From Verrucomicrobiota bacterium (lineage in GTDB: Bacteria > Verrucomicrobiota > Verrucomicrobiia > Opitutales > Opitutaceae), in assembly GCA_023399155.1 (NCBI GenBank), contig JAEWQP010000006.1, positions 323,556-387,555 of the forward strand: 64,000 bases of DNA, in the 5' to 3' direction. The notes below the pieces were generated by a model that worked only from the letters and a program-made list of their open reading frames with translations, was not told where the DNA came from and did not search any database. The position numbers and the translations under genes are program-made. The stretch's first letter is position 1, and the number at the start of each line of letters is the position of its first letter. Below are positions 45,101 to 53,657 of the stretch, one piece after another.

Positions 45101-45335
45101 CTCACCAGACGGGCGCACCCTCGCGACAGTGGTCGATGACGTGAAACTCTGGAGCGTGGCGACGCGACAGGAGGTCGCGACACTGCGGGGTCATGACCGC
45201 AATATCTTCGCGGTGCTCTTCTCGCCGGACGGAAACACGCTGGCCACGTTCGACTACCAGGGGTGCGTGCGTGTGTGGTCGGCGCCGCCGTTTGCGGTGA
45301 CCGATGTAGGTGCGCCGACGGCGCACCAAAGGTAA
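42180..45335 (+). CDS. Transmembrane Ser/Thr protein kinase with WD40 propellers
   Basis: A 1051-residue protein, GTG start. It begins with a four-cysteine zinc-ribbon-like motif (C11-P-V-C and C27-P-P-C30). The kinase domain (about 69-330) is complete: Gly loop GRGSMGIVYKA, Lys98 in VALKLL, catalytic Asp191 in HRDLKPSN and Asp209 in DFGLAK. A membrane helix (about 355-375) is followed by an extracytoplasmic region of about 14 WD40-type blades, for example FSPDGATLATAGDDGALRLW and similar. It is translated from the sigma factor's message three bases on. The propellers probably sense a periplasmic signal and the kinase passes it to the sigma factor. Confidence 0.92.
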   Translation: MNTADADRPSCPVCGSALPAGAPPGRCPPCLLRLALADEEPSVARGHESLPDEPAAASLPQVPGMFGGFELLEQIGRGSMGIVYKARQRSLERIVALKLLDLADRIPAEAARRFQGEAAAAAALRHPGIVTVHEIGEHSGRQYIAMDFIAGPTLADRVSGRPLQPARAAALVAAVADAIHAAHERGILHRDLKPSNILLDERDHPHVADFGLAKRMHADGDATIPGQVMGSPNFMSPEQARGGRLGPASDIHALGAILYDCLTGRPPFVGPTVPETLYQAIHAEPVSPRLLVPGISRDLETIVLTCLRKEPEQRYPDARALAADLRAVLRHEPITARPISGLERTWRWCRRRPAVAALSAATVILVLALAIGSPIAALRIQAEGERAQDNLYAADMNLAQQALEQSSRNRAVALLERHRPRPGGVDRRGFEWRHLWERTATDEQPLLHTVGGPRHLVAIPGTSMFAVGNCLFDTRGPGHPVHLLPDGVVAMAWSPLDGSIVAGGYGRLLVYPMETRRASVLLEGEDVHTVALTADGRWMATGGTQLRLWSRGEDGTWRSVASRARGFKVWHNAKTLAFSPDGGLLVSGTGESWANRCEIELWSVPALQPELGLAEPTGDAIALAFSADGSRLIVACWNGRIRLWDVDTRAEVETAMHHHGFPADLKLSPREPHVVASTASDRTVRLWDLRTGVELVALQGAVNHLWAMDFADDGRTLLTLDHKGAVAAWDGATRRRREVLIERGPVTAPLGFSGEGATLATIDETGGLRFWDVSERRELADRARTVDLTGMFTRDFEVIAPVISPDLQTLALGLMDGRVKLHNLDTNRVRLIPAHADQVRNLAFSPDGATLATAGDDGALRLWDVRSAALLAENILPRPLADPDFNLSLVWTTDGSHVAAAGAHAVTIYEGRTARVRCGFDAGAVIFSLRFTPDSRHLVVAQDDFRLSFWDARTGRLESQVDTSHQEGVYDMRFSPDGRTLATVVDDVKLWSVATRQEVATLRGHDRNIFAVLFSPDGNTLATFDYQGCVRVWSAPPFAVTDVGAPTAHQR

Positions 45336-45361
45336 GGGCAGACAGGCTCGAACCCTGTGCA

Positions 45362-45390
45362 CCCTGGGCGTGAGGTTGCCTGGCCCAGGG
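45362..45390 (+). terminator. Hairpin after the WD40 kinase gene
   Basis: CCCTGGGC and GCCCAGGG pair perfectly around a 13-base loop, beginning 27 bases after the kinase stop. No U-tract follows. It is the only structure I see in the 305-base gap before the homocysteine methyltransferase gene (45336-45640); I looked for a riboswitch and see none. Confidence 0.4.
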
Positions 45391-45640
45391 CCCGGCGTGG
45401 CGCTGAGAGCGTCTTGCGGAACCGGGCGTGTCGCGCCTGGCAGGCATCGTCCCCGTCGTGTCAGGAGAGCGCGGCGGTGGGTCGCTTGGGAGAAAAGACG
45501 CACGGGGATGTGACCACCGGCGCAGAATCGCGTGAGGAGAGGCGAGCACCTCTGCGGAGTTCGCAAGCCAGTGGAAGATCGCCGGCCTGTCGCGAGCCAT
45601 TCCGAGGACCGGCTCACAACCACCAAGCACACGCACGAAC

Positions 45641-46600
45641 ATGAAGCCAAAATACCGGCACGCCCTCCCACAACTCGGCGGTGACCTGTTTCTCACGGAC
45701 GGCGGCATTGAGACGACACTCATCTACCAGGAGGGCCTCGACCTGCCGTACTTTGCCGCCTTCGATCTCATCCGGCACGCGTCCGGCCGCGCTGCGCTCG
45801 ATCGCTACTTCCGTTCACACGCGGCCGTGGCGAACGATTGCCGGGTCGGATTCATCCTTGAGAGTGCGACCTGGCGTGCGAGCACCGACTGGGCGTTGAA
45901 GCTTGGATACACGACAGAGGCGCTGCGTGCCGCCAATCGCGAGGCGCTGCACCTGCTGCACGAGTTGCGGGGGGAGCTTGAGAATCCAAGTACGCGCATG
46001 GTCGTCAGCGGCTGCATCGGACCCCGCGGCGACGGCTACCGGGCGGAGGCGCGCATGCAGCCCGGGGAGGCAGCAGGGTATCATGCGCTGCAGGCCGGGA
46101 CCTTTGCGGAGGCCGGCGCCGACCTTGTCACGGCGACCACGATGACCTATGCGGAGGAGGCGATCGGCATCGTCCGCGCGGCCGGGTCGGTCGGGCTTCC
46201 CGTGGTCGTCTCATTCACCACGGAGACCGACGGCCGGTTGCCGAGCGGCCAGGCTCTGGGCGCGGCCATCGAGCAGGTCGACCGAGAGACGAACGCCGCG
46301 CCGGCCTACTACATGGTGAACTGTGCGCACCCGGCGCATTTCTCTGAGCGACTCATCCCCGGCGCAGCATGGGTGGGCCGCCTGCGAGGGCTGCGTGCGA
46401 ACGCTTCGACCCGGAGCCACGCCGAGCTCGATGCCTGCACCGAGCTTGATTCGGGCGATCCTGCCGAACTTGCGGCCCGCTACGCAACGCTGCGCGAGCA
46501 GTTTCCCCAGATGAACGTGCTCGGCGGCTGTTGCGGGACCGACCACCGACACATCCGCGCCATCGGCGAGAGATGCGTGCGCGCGTCCTCCCGCGGCTGA
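45641..46600 (+). CDS. Homocysteine S-methyltransferase family protein
   Basis: A 319-residue soluble TIM-barrel enzyme that methylates homocysteine, usually from S-methylmethionine or betaine. The zinc cysteines are in MVNCAHP (Cys228) and GGCCGTDHRHI (Cys297, Cys298). The barrel start LFLTDGGIETTLIYQEGLDL is typical of the MmuM/Bhmt branch. Some members act on related thiols, so a role outside methionine synthesis is possible. A gap of 305 bases separates it from the kinase, so it is probably transcribed on its own. Confidence 0.9.
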   Translation: MKPKYRHALPQLGGDLFLTDGGIETTLIYQEGLDLPYFAAFDLIRHASGRAALDRYFRSHAAVANDCRVGFILESATWRASTDWALKLGYTTEALRAANREALHLLHELRGELENPSTRMVVSGCIGPRGDGYRAEARMQPGEAAGYHALQAGTFAEAGADLVTATTMTYAEEAIGIVRAAGSVGLPVVVSFTTETDGRLPSGQALGAAIEQVDRETNAAPAYYMVNCAHPAHFSERLIPGAAWVGRLRGLRANASTRSHAELDACTELDSGDPAELAARYATLREQFPQMNVLGGCCGTDHRHIRAIGERCVRASSRG

Positions 46601-46787
46601 CGACGGTGAACCAACACTCTCGCCGCCACGGGTTGCTTGATCGCGTGGCGGCGGAACATCGCGGCGCCCTGCGGGCCCCCACCATGGAATCCCCGCTTCG
46701 TACCAAGATGAATGATACAAGAAGAAGCTCACGTAGAATAAACAACCGAGAAACAACACGCACACCATGTGCGGATCAGACACAGTC

Positions 46788-47198
46788 ATGAAAACACACA
46801 TCATCATCATTATCATCACCGCTCTCACCGCCGGCATTGGCTCCAGTTCCGTCGTCCAAGGAGCGATTTCCAATGAAGAGGCCCACTCCATGCGTCAGGA
46901 GAGTCATCCTGCCGAGCCGGTACCGGTCACGGTCGTGAAGCCGATCGTCGGCCTGGAACACGTGGGATCGATCGTTGAGTTGATCTTCACCGTCGACAAG
47001 CACGGATGGCCACGCGGGATTCGCAGCCTGTCAAATGCCTCCGACGCGCTCGTGTCGCGGATCGTCTATGCCGTCTCGCGCTGGAAGTTCGAACCGGCGC
47101 GGGATCGCGACGGAAATCCAAGGGCAGTGCAAGTCCGCCTGCCGGTCGAGATCGTGGACCCCGCGCCCAAGTCCCACGGCCTGCGGGTGAGCCGCTGA
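46788..47198 (+). CDS. Small exported TonB C-terminal-like protein
   Basis: A 136-residue protein: signal peptide about residues 1-19 (MKTHIIIIIITALTAGIGSS), a short linker, then a TonB-C-like fold (about 48-125). The fold shows GSIVELIFTVDKHGWPRGIR, the amphipathic helix DALVSRIVYAVSRWKFEPA and the last strand AVQVRLPVEI. It lacks the TonB N-terminal membrane anchor and Pro-rich rod, so it is a stand-alone periplasmic domain, as commonly found in Verrucomicrobia. An ATG at 46767 would add seven residues. A strong hairpin follows at 47246. Confidence 0.72.
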   Translation: MKTHIIIIIITALTAGIGSSSVVQGAISNEEAHSMRQESHPAEPVPVTVVKPIVGLEHVGSIVELIFTVDKHGWPRGIRSLSNASDALVSRIVYAVSRWKFEPARDRDGNPRAVQVRLPVEIVDPAPKSHGLRVSR

Positions 47199-47245
47199 GC
47201 CCGGATGTCGCGGGGACTGGGACGTCCCCATGGTTCCTGGATACG

Positions 47246-47274
47246 GGGGCCGTCGCCGGCAAGGCGACGGCCCC
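47246..47274 (+). terminator. Strong GC hairpin after the TonB-C-like gene
   Basis: GGGGCCGTCGCC and GGCGACGGCCCC form a perfect 12-base stem with the loop GGCAA, 47 bases after the stop codon. A likely intrinsic terminator or 3' stabiliser, although the U-tract is reduced to two bases. Confidence 0.6.
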
Positions 47275-47384
47275 TTGGACTGCACAGGCGAGCCCAAGCG
47301 GGCGGGGTGAATCGAAGGGGCGATGGTATAGCCGCTGGATTGGTGGATCTCGGCCTTTGATCGGAACCCAATCCGCCTGCCGGT

Positions 47385-47592
47385 CTATTCGCTCGCATCC
47401 AACACTTCGAGCAGCTCGCCCAGGAGCCGGCGGCGGCGGAGGAGGTCATTATAGGCCCCGCGGCTTGCGGAGATCGCGCCCCAGGCTTCCAAGAGCACGA
47501 TGAAGGCGGTGATCCAGACGTCGTACCAGCCGAGCAGGTTGTTGTGGATCTGGACGATCAGCCGCGAGTCTCGCGGTCGTGCACCGGGAGCC
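47385..47592 (-). pseudogene. C-terminal remnant of an unidentified membrane protein
   Basis: On the minus strand, directly after the SDR gene, a frame of about 65 codons reads LIVQIHNNLLGWYDVWITAF and continues with a hydrophobic segment, then LLRRRRLLGELLEVLDASE and a TAG. Third positions are strongly GC-rich in this frame, as in real genes here. There is no ATG, GTG or TTG between the preceding in-frame stop (inside the SDR gene) and the sense-like part. I read it as the 3' end of a gene that lost its beginning. A CTG start is the alternative. Confidence 0.45.
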
Positions 47593-48333
47593 TCAGGAGG
47601 TGCTCGCGACCGGGCGGATGACGATCTCGTTCACGTCCACGTCAGCGGGCTGCTCGATGGCATGAGCGATGGCCCGCGCGATGGCGTCGGCCTTGAGCGC
47701 GGCGGCGGCCCTGAACTCCGCGAGCCACCGGGCGGTCGCCTCGGACGTGACGGTGTGGGCGAGTTCCGACTCCACGACACCCGGCGAGATTGTCGTCACG
47801 CGGATGTCCCGGGTCTCCTGGCGCAGGCCCTCGGAGATCGCGCGCACCGCGAATTTCGTGCCGGAGTAGACGGCGGAGGTGGGCCACACAAGGTGGCCGG
47901 CGATGGAGGAGACATTGATCACATGGCCCGACTTCTGCGCCGTCATGTGCGGGAGCACGGCGGCGATGCCGTGGAGCACGCCGCGGATGTTTACGTCGAT
48001 CATCCGGTTCCACTCGTCGACCTTGAGCTCGGCCAGGGGCGAGAGCGGCATGATGCCGGCGTTGTTGATGATCACGTCGATCGTGCCGAAGCGCTGCAGC
48101 GCGAAGTCCGCGAAGGCGCGGACGTCGTCGAGCCGGGTGACGTCGAGGGCGTGGTACTCGGCCGTGCCGCCGGCGGCGCGGATTTCTGTGGCGATCGCGG
48201 CGAGACGATCGACGCGGCGCGCGCCGAGAACGACACGGCCGCCGCGCTGGGCCAGAAGCCGGGCGGTGGCTTCGCCGATTCCGCTGCTGGCGCCAGTGAT
48301 GAGAATGACCTTATGGTCGAGGGTGGTATTCAT
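47593..48333 (-). CDS. Short-chain dehydrogenase/reductase
   Basis: A 246-residue classical SDR of the YdfG-like group that reduces or oxidises small carbonyl/hydroxy compounds with NAD(P). Cofactor-binding TGASSGIGEA (residues 13-22) and NNAGIM (about 90-95) are present. The catalytic set Ser142, Tyr156 and Lys160 lies in VINVSSIAG and YSGTK. GARRVDRL after the second strand, with Arg residues, suggests NADP preference. It is divergent from the AraC gene, the usual arrangement for a regulator controlling an oxidoreductase. Confidence 0.93.
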   Translation of the reverse strand: MNTTLDHKVILITGASSGIGEATARLLAQRGGRVVLGARRVDRLAAIATEIRAAGGTAEYHALDVTRLDDVRAFADFALQRFGTIDVIINNAGIMPLSPLAELKVDEWNRMIDVNIRGVLHGIAAVLPHMTAQKSGHVINVSSIAGHLVWPTSAVYSGTKFAVRAISEGLRQETRDIRVTTISPGVVESELAHTVTSEATARWLAEFRAAAALKADAIARAIAHAIEQPADVDVNEIVIRPVASTS

Positions 48334-48513
48334 GGATATATGTCGCGCGGCGCGGGTTTGGTTCTTTGTCGTGTGGCCGGCCGGTTGACACGCGTATCCT
48401 AGCGCGCAGCACGTCCGACCGCCATACCTGTTCTTCCGTGAGCATTGCCTGATTCTCTTGCGGGCACGATTCGCATTGCCTGCTTCGAAAGGAGCCTTGC
48501 CTATTCCTCTCGC

Positions 48514-49461
48514 ATGGCCACGACCGCTGCTAAACGTCGTCACGAAGATTTCAACGATGCTGAGTTGTCCGCGTTGAACGCGCGAATGGTGGCCCTTCTC
48601 GGCGAACTCGCGCAGGGACGCGGGTTTTCGGCGTCGCGGCTGCCGGGCGTTAAGTTCATGCGTTCGCCGCGCCACGTGCCGCGCACGCCGGTCAGCTACG
48701 ATCCGAGCATTGTGATCATCGCCCAGGGCCGGAAGGTCGGTCACCTGGGCGGGCGGCGCTTTGCCTACGATCGCAATCACTTCCTCGTGCTGTCGGTCCC
48801 GCTGCCATTCGAGTGCGAAACCTTTGGCACGCCGGAGGAACCGCTGCTGGGCGTGAGCATCGGCGTCACGCCGGCTCTTGTCACGGAGCTGTTGCTGGCC
48901 ATGCAGTCAACGCCGGCGATCTTCGCGCTGCAGCCGGAGGCGATCCGGGCCGCAGTCCTCGATGCCGCGCTGGCCGGGGCGACCGTGCGGCTGCTTGAGA
49001 GCCTGCGCAGCGACGACGAGGCGCGGATTCTCGGCCCGCAGATCGTGCGCGAGATCACTTACCGTGTGTTGCTCGGCGAACTGGGCGGGACGCTGCGCGC
49101 GCTCGCGGCGCCGGACAGTTCCTTCGGCCAGATCAGTCGGGTGCTCCATCGGATCCATGCCGAGTACGCGCGCGTGTTCGACATGCCGACGCTGGCGCGT
49201 GAGGCGGGCATGAGCGTCTCGACCTTTCATGCGCGGTTCAAGGCGGTCACATCGTCACCACCGCTTCAATACGTGAAGTCCGTGCGCCTGCACAAGGCCC
49301 GCCTGCTGATGGTTCACGACGGCGCGAGTGCCAGCACGGCCGCTGCGCGCGTGGGCTACGAGAGCGCCTCGCAGTTCAGCCGTGAGTTCAAGCGCCTGTT
49401 CGGCGACACGCCCGCGGCGGTTGCGCACGATCTGAGGGAAACGCTCACGCGCCTGGCGTAG
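48514..49461 (+). CDS. AraC family transcriptional regulator (AraC_N type)
   Basis: A 315-residue regulator. The N-terminal half (about residues 25-190) matches the AraC_N domain with GVKFMRSPRHVPRTP and IVIIAQGRKVGHLG. The C-terminal half holds two helix-turn-helices (FDMPTLAREAGMSVSTFHAR and ARVGYESASQFSREFKRLF). The ATG at 48514 fits the domain start; an alternative TTG lies at 48445. It is divergent from the SDR gene, which it probably controls; the 180-base gap between them has no clear repeat. Confidence 0.9.
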   Translation: MATTAAKRRHEDFNDAELSALNARMVALLGELAQGRGFSASRLPGVKFMRSPRHVPRTPVSYDPSIVIIAQGRKVGHLGGRRFAYDRNHFLVLSVPLPFECETFGTPEEPLLGVSIGVTPALVTELLLAMQSTPAIFALQPEAIRAAVLDAALAGATVRLLESLRSDDEARILGPQIVREITYRVLLGELGGTLRALAAPDSSFGQISRVLHRIHAEYARVFDMPTLAREAGMSVSTFHARFKAVTSSPPLQYVKSVRLHKARLLMVHDGASASTAAARVGYESASQFSREFKRLFGDTPAAVAHDLRETLTRLA

Positions 49462-49554
49462 GGCTGTTGTTGGCGAGAGGAGCCGGCTCGCCGCGCCGGC
49501 CGGTCGGTTCGAACGGGCACGCGTGGTCGTGCTCGGGTGCGTCGCTCCGCTGCG

Positions 49555-52518
49555 TCACGGGGAAGGCTCAGCGCCGGACTGGGCGGCCAGGAGCGTGCTC
49601 AATCGTTCGCTGACGCGCCGGTCTTCGGCCGTCTGCCACGCGCCCCGGGCGCGCGCGCCATCGATGAGCGAAGCCGCGCGCTCGAGCAGGCTCCGTCGTC
49701 TTGCGGCCTCAGCGGGCACGCTCGGATTCAGCAGGCCGGCCAGCCGCACCAGGTCCGCAGCGAGGCGTTCCTCGAGCGATGCGTCGAGCCGGTCGCGTGC
49801 GCATTCCGCCTCTTGTGCAGCGAGCATCGCCTCGGCCGAGACGATCGCTTCCTCGCGGCGTCCCGCCCGGGAGAGCACGTCGCACCAGGCGTCGATGATG
49901 AACCGTCGTAGGACCGGGACATTCAGGCGCGGAAGGTCCGCCGGTTGTAGCAATAGTGCGGGTACGGAGGCCCCGAGCAGCACCGCAGCCTCATCCGTGC
50001 GGCCCTCGCGTGCAAGCAGGACGCCCTCCAGGCCGCGCATGATCGCGTCCCGCCGGGTGAGTTCCGGATCGTCGGGCCGCCGGCTCCGCACGGCTTCCAA
50101 CTGAGCACGGGCTTGGGTCACGAACTCGGCGCGTTCGGGCGGGTCGCCCGCAAGCAAGGTGATGTACGCCGCGCCCTGGGCTGCGCGCGCTTGTTCCAGG
50201 TTCTCGTCGAGGTCCGGTTGCGCCCGGACCTGCAGGGCGAATCGCCCAGGAGACTCCGCGAGCCAGCGTCGGGCCTCGGGGACGTCACCCAGCAGGGCCG
50301 AGGTTTCGGCGATCCACAGGGGGAGTTCCGCGTGCTGAAAGTCCGGCGTCCAATCCGGGGCGCGCTCGCGGATGTAGGCGTAGGCGCGGTCCCAGTCCAG
50401 GAGGGCGGATCTGACGCCGCGCCAGTCGGCCTGTCGACGGTAACAAGGCAGTGAATACGCATGAGACTCGATGAACGGGCCTCGATAGCTGAGGTTCTCT
50501 GGGTCCAGGCCGACGAGGGCCTTGTAGTGGTCGCGGGCCAGGAGTTCCGCATCGCGCGCCCGGCAGGGCGACGTCCGCAGGACGAGCCGGCTCAGTTCGA
50601 GGGCGGTCCGGGCCAGCAACTCCCGCAGCATCAGATGACCGGTGTCGGAACGCCACGCGGCTGTGAAGTGCGCGAGGCATTGCTCCTGCACCTCGATCGC
50701 GCTCGCTTCCTCGCCGGCCGCCTGCAGGGCGGACGCCAGCATCGTTCGGCAACCCTGGATGGTGGCGTAGCGGTGATTCTCGTCATCGATCGATTGCCGA
50801 TCCTCCCACTCCACGGAATCGAGCAGCGCATTTCCCTCGATGACGAGCGCGAGGCCCTCCCGGGTGCGGGTGGGGTCGAGGAACGCGATGAGTCGCCCCA
50901 TGCGACACAACAGGTAGGCCAGACAGCCCCGGGGTGCCATGCTCTCGGGATGACGTGCCATGATCCCGCGGAGCCGATCGATCAAGCCCTGCCGCCAGGT
51001 CGGATCGTTTGCGCGCGCGTGGTCGGTCGCCCACGCCAGGCGCCACTCCAGCCACACCTGTCTCGCCGCAGCCTCGGCGTCGTCGGGGTTCTCGCGGGCC
51101 AGGCCCGCGCGCAGGGTGGCCGCCTCGCGCATCGCATCGGCGCCGCGCGTGACGTCGCCACGGCAATAGATGCGGAGCGCCGCGAGTTGTTCGAGCGCCG
51201 CGGCGTGAGCCATGCGCGCCGTGCGATCGCGAAGTTCGCGCGGGAGCTGGCGGTAGTAAGCGTCGGTCTGCTCGGCGATGCGCAGGAGCATGGCGCTGTT
51301 TCCGTAGCGCTGCATGGTGAGCCCGAGGTCGCCGGCCATGAAGGCGGCGAACTCCCCGGCCTGTGTGCGCGCAGCCGTTTGGTCCTGCTCCGCGCGGAGC
51401 GCACGCGCCAGCGCGGTCCGTTCGCGGAGCAACGCCGAGAGGACCGTCGCGGCGACCACGACCAGGGTGGTCAGGAACACCAGCGTAAAGGCCACGCCGA
51501 CGCGGTGACGCCGGCAGAACTTGCCCGCGTGTTCGATCCAGCCCGGCGCCCGCGCGACGATCGGCCTGTGCTCGAGAAACCGCTTCAGTTCGTCGGCGAC
51601 GGCGGCCGCGCTCGCGTAGCGCCGAGCGGGATCCTTTGCCAGGCATGTCAGGCAGATCGTCTCAAGATCGCGCGGGAGGCCCGGCGAGAGCACGTGCGGG
51701 GGCGCGGGTTCGGTTTCGAGCACGAGGCGGAGGGTCTCCGTCGGTGTGGCGGCGTTGAACGGCGCGCGGCCCGTGAGCATGTGGTAGAGGAGCGCGCCGA
51801 GGCCGTAGACATCGCTGGCAACTCCGTGGATCGACGTGGACGCCGCGGCCTGTTCGGGCGGCACGTAGTTGGGAGACCCGAGCATCTGGCCGGCGAAAGT
51901 CACGCCGGCCTCGGGGCCGATGTGTTTCGCAAGGCCGAAGTCGGTGAGATGCGGACGCCCCGATTTGTCGATCAGCACGTTGGACGGCTTGAGGTCGCGA
52001 TGGATCACGTCGCGGGTGTGGGCATGCTGTACCGCATCGGCCACTACGGACAGGATCTCGGCGGCGCGGCGGGCGGGCAGCGGTCGCCCGGCGCACTCGG
52101 CGGCGAGGTCGCGGCCATCGATCAAGTCCATGGTGTAGTACGGCTGTCCGTCCACTTCGCCGTAGTCGTGGATCGCGATGATGTTCGGGTGCTGCAGCGC
52201 AGCGACCGCGGCTGCCTCGCGCCGGAAGCGGAGAAGCGCCATCTCGGAGGCATGGGCCCCGGCGAGCAGCAACTTGATCGCGACCGTGCGGCCGAGTTCG
52301 AGGTGTTCAGCCCGGTAGACCACGCCCATGCCGCCGCGACCGATCTGCCCAATCAACCGGTAGCCTCCGAAATCGCGAGGCAGGCGCGGCGAGGCGCTCT
52401 CGGACGTCTGCCCGTCGCCCGCCTCCAGGGCGGATTGCAGCAGGCAGGCCGCGCACAGGACGTCGTCCGCCGCGGAGTCGAGCGGAGCGCCACAACGCTG
52501 GCATCTCGGCGCATGCAT
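49555..52518 (-). CDS. Transmembrane Ser/Thr protein kinase with helical C-terminal repeats, module 2
   Basis: A 987-residue protein, a paralogue of the kinase at 42180. It shares the four-Cys N-terminal motif (C6-Q-R-C and C22-A-A-C25) and the kinase core: GRGGMGVVYRA, Lys82, Asp175 in HRDLKPSN, Asp193 in DFGLAK. A membrane helix (about 340-363) separates this from a C-terminal region (about 375-985). Unlike its paralogue, that region is all helical and TPR-like, so the sensing half differs while the signalling half is kept. It lies 70 bases downstream of its sigma factor on the same strand. Confidence 0.92.
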   Translation of the reverse strand: MHAPRCQRCGAPLDSAADDVLCAACLLQSALEAGDGQTSESASPRLPRDFGGYRLIGQIGRGGMGVVYRAEHLELGRTVAIKLLLAGAHASEMALLRFRREAAAVAALQHPNIIAIHDYGEVDGQPYYTMDLIDGRDLAAECAGRPLPARRAAEILSVVADAVQHAHTRDVIHRDLKPSNVLIDKSGRPHLTDFGLAKHIGPEAGVTFAGQMLGSPNYVPPEQAAASTSIHGVASDVYGLGALLYHMLTGRAPFNAATPTETLRLVLETEPAPPHVLSPGLPRDLETICLTCLAKDPARRYASAAAVADELKRFLEHRPIVARAPGWIEHAGKFCRRHRVGVAFTLVFLTTLVVVAATVLSALLRERTALARALRAEQDQTAARTQAGEFAAFMAGDLGLTMQRYGNSAMLLRIAEQTDAYYRQLPRELRDRTARMAHAAALEQLAALRIYCRGDVTRGADAMREAATLRAGLARENPDDAEAAARQVWLEWRLAWATDHARANDPTWRQGLIDRLRGIMARHPESMAPRGCLAYLLCRMGRLIAFLDPTRTREGLALVIEGNALLDSVEWEDRQSIDDENHRYATIQGCRTMLASALQAAGEEASAIEVQEQCLAHFTAAWRSDTGHLMLRELLARTALELSRLVLRTSPCRARDAELLARDHYKALVGLDPENLSYRGPFIESHAYSLPCYRRQADWRGVRSALLDWDRAYAYIRERAPDWTPDFQHAELPLWIAETSALLGDVPEARRWLAESPGRFALQVRAQPDLDENLEQARAAQGAAYITLLAGDPPERAEFVTQARAQLEAVRSRRPDDPELTRRDAIMRGLEGVLLAREGRTDEAAVLLGASVPALLLQPADLPRLNVPVLRRFIIDAWCDVLSRAGRREEAIVSAEAMLAAQEAECARDRLDASLEERLAADLVRLAGLLNPSVPAEAARRRSLLERAASLIDGARARGAWQTAEDRRVSERLSTLLAAQSGAEPSP

Positions 52519-52588
52519 GGTTCGTGCCTCGAGAGACTATAATGAAGTGGCGGGGCGAGGTTACGGCCCACGGCGGCGTCCCGGCCCC

Positions 52589-53332
52589 TCAGCGTAGCGC
52601 GGCGAGGAGGAACCGCAGTTCGTCCTCCACGTCGCCGGGATCAGAAAGCGTCCGGGCGATCTCCTCGCGCATGCGTTCGCCACAGCGACGCCGCAGGCGG
52701 TGAGCCGCGGTCTTGACCGCGCCTTCCGTTGACTCGAGCCGGCGGGCCACCTCGGCCAGGGGGATCTCGCCGCGGCCGCCCCACAGCGCACCCTTGAGTG
52801 CGTCGAACACGGCCGCCTTGCCCGCGGCGACGTATTCAAGGCGCACTGCCGCCAGAGCCTCATCGAGCAGGCTGCGGGCCCAGTTGCGGTCAAACAACGT
52901 CTCGGGCGAGTCGCTCGACGACGGTTCGCCCGCGAAGTGAGATTCTGCCTCCGTGATAGCTTCGTAGGACACGAATGACTGCTGTCCTCCCCGGCGGATG
53001 GTGGACGCGCGTGCCCGCTGGGCGGACTGGAAATTCTGGAAAGCCGAGAGCAGGAACGTGCGAAAACGTCCGCGGCTCGCATCGGCGCAGGCGATGGCCT
53101 CGCGCTTCAGAAGATCGGCGAAGAAGGCCTGCGTGAGATCCTCGGCATCGGCGGCGCTCAATCCACGCCGTCGTGCGAACGTGTAGAGCGGTCGCCAGTA
53201 GATCCGGCAGAGCTGTTCGAGTGCCTTGCGTCCATCGGCTGTGCCGGCGTGCGCAGCCTCCGCCACCACGCTCCAATGGGTCGTGGCGAACCGGGGCGAT
53301 CCGAGCGGGTTCGAAGCAGTGAGGTCTGCCAT
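52589..53332 (-). CDS. ECF-type RNA polymerase sigma factor, module 2
   Basis: A 247-residue sigma factor, a paralogue of the one at 41418. Both begin with an FATTxWxVV motif and share an ALEQLCRIYWRPLY-like region 2 start, AEDLTQAFFADLL and a C-terminal helix-turn-helix (here ARRLESTEGAVKTAAHRLRR). Between regions 2 and 4 there is an extended linker (about residues 115-150) rich in Ser and Glu, absent from short ECF factors. The ATG at 53332 is chosen because the shared motif starts soon after; the frame stays open to 53485. Confidence 0.9.
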   Translation of the reverse strand: MADLTASNPLGSPRFATTHWSVVAEAAHAGTADGRKALEQLCRIYWRPLYTFARRRGLSAADAEDLTQAFFADLLKREAIACADASRGRFRTFLLSAFQNFQSAQRARASTIRRGGQQSFVSYEAITEAESHFAGEPSSSDSPETLFDRNWARSLLDEALAAVRLEYVAAGKAAVFDALKGALWGGRGEIPLAEVARRLESTEGAVKTAAHRLRRRCGERMREEIARTLSDPGDVEDELRFLLAALR

Positions 53333-53657
53333 CGTCGATGCGCAACCCAGCGGCTCGGGGAGTGACGCGCAGCTTGCGCACAGCGCGGCGGCGAGGCGAG
53401 TCGAATGGTGCGGGAGGTGGCTGGGCATGGGAGGCAGGTGCGTCTGATTCCGCCTCGTTGGCGTGATTCGGGATAGCGCCGCCATGCGCAGTAACCTCCG
53501 ACGGGATTTCGATTATAGCACAACGCGGGGACCGGTTCGGAGACGGCCCTCGTCGAGGACGCCCCATGTCGCGACGGGTTGATCCAGACCTTCGGGATGT
53601 CTCGGGCGGCCATGCTCACCTCCGAACAAGATCAGCAATCCACAAGAGGAAATTATC
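53333..53657. other. Divergent intergenic region, sigma 2/secreted unknown
   Basis: About 325 bases that must hold the promoters of both neighbours. The right end has an AGAGGAA ribosome site for the next gene. No palindrome or promoter that I would defend is visible. Confidence 0.35.

Noticed and set aside
45336..45640. Possible SAM or cobalamin riboswitch before the homocysteine methyltransferase gene
   Set aside because: Looked for the conserved cobalamin-box and SAM-riboswitch cores and saw neither; only a simple hairpin near the kinase stop.
50461..52542. 693-codon plus-strand frame opposite the second kinase
   Set aside because: Antisense to a complete kinase gene with all catalytic motifs; no domain in the plus frame.
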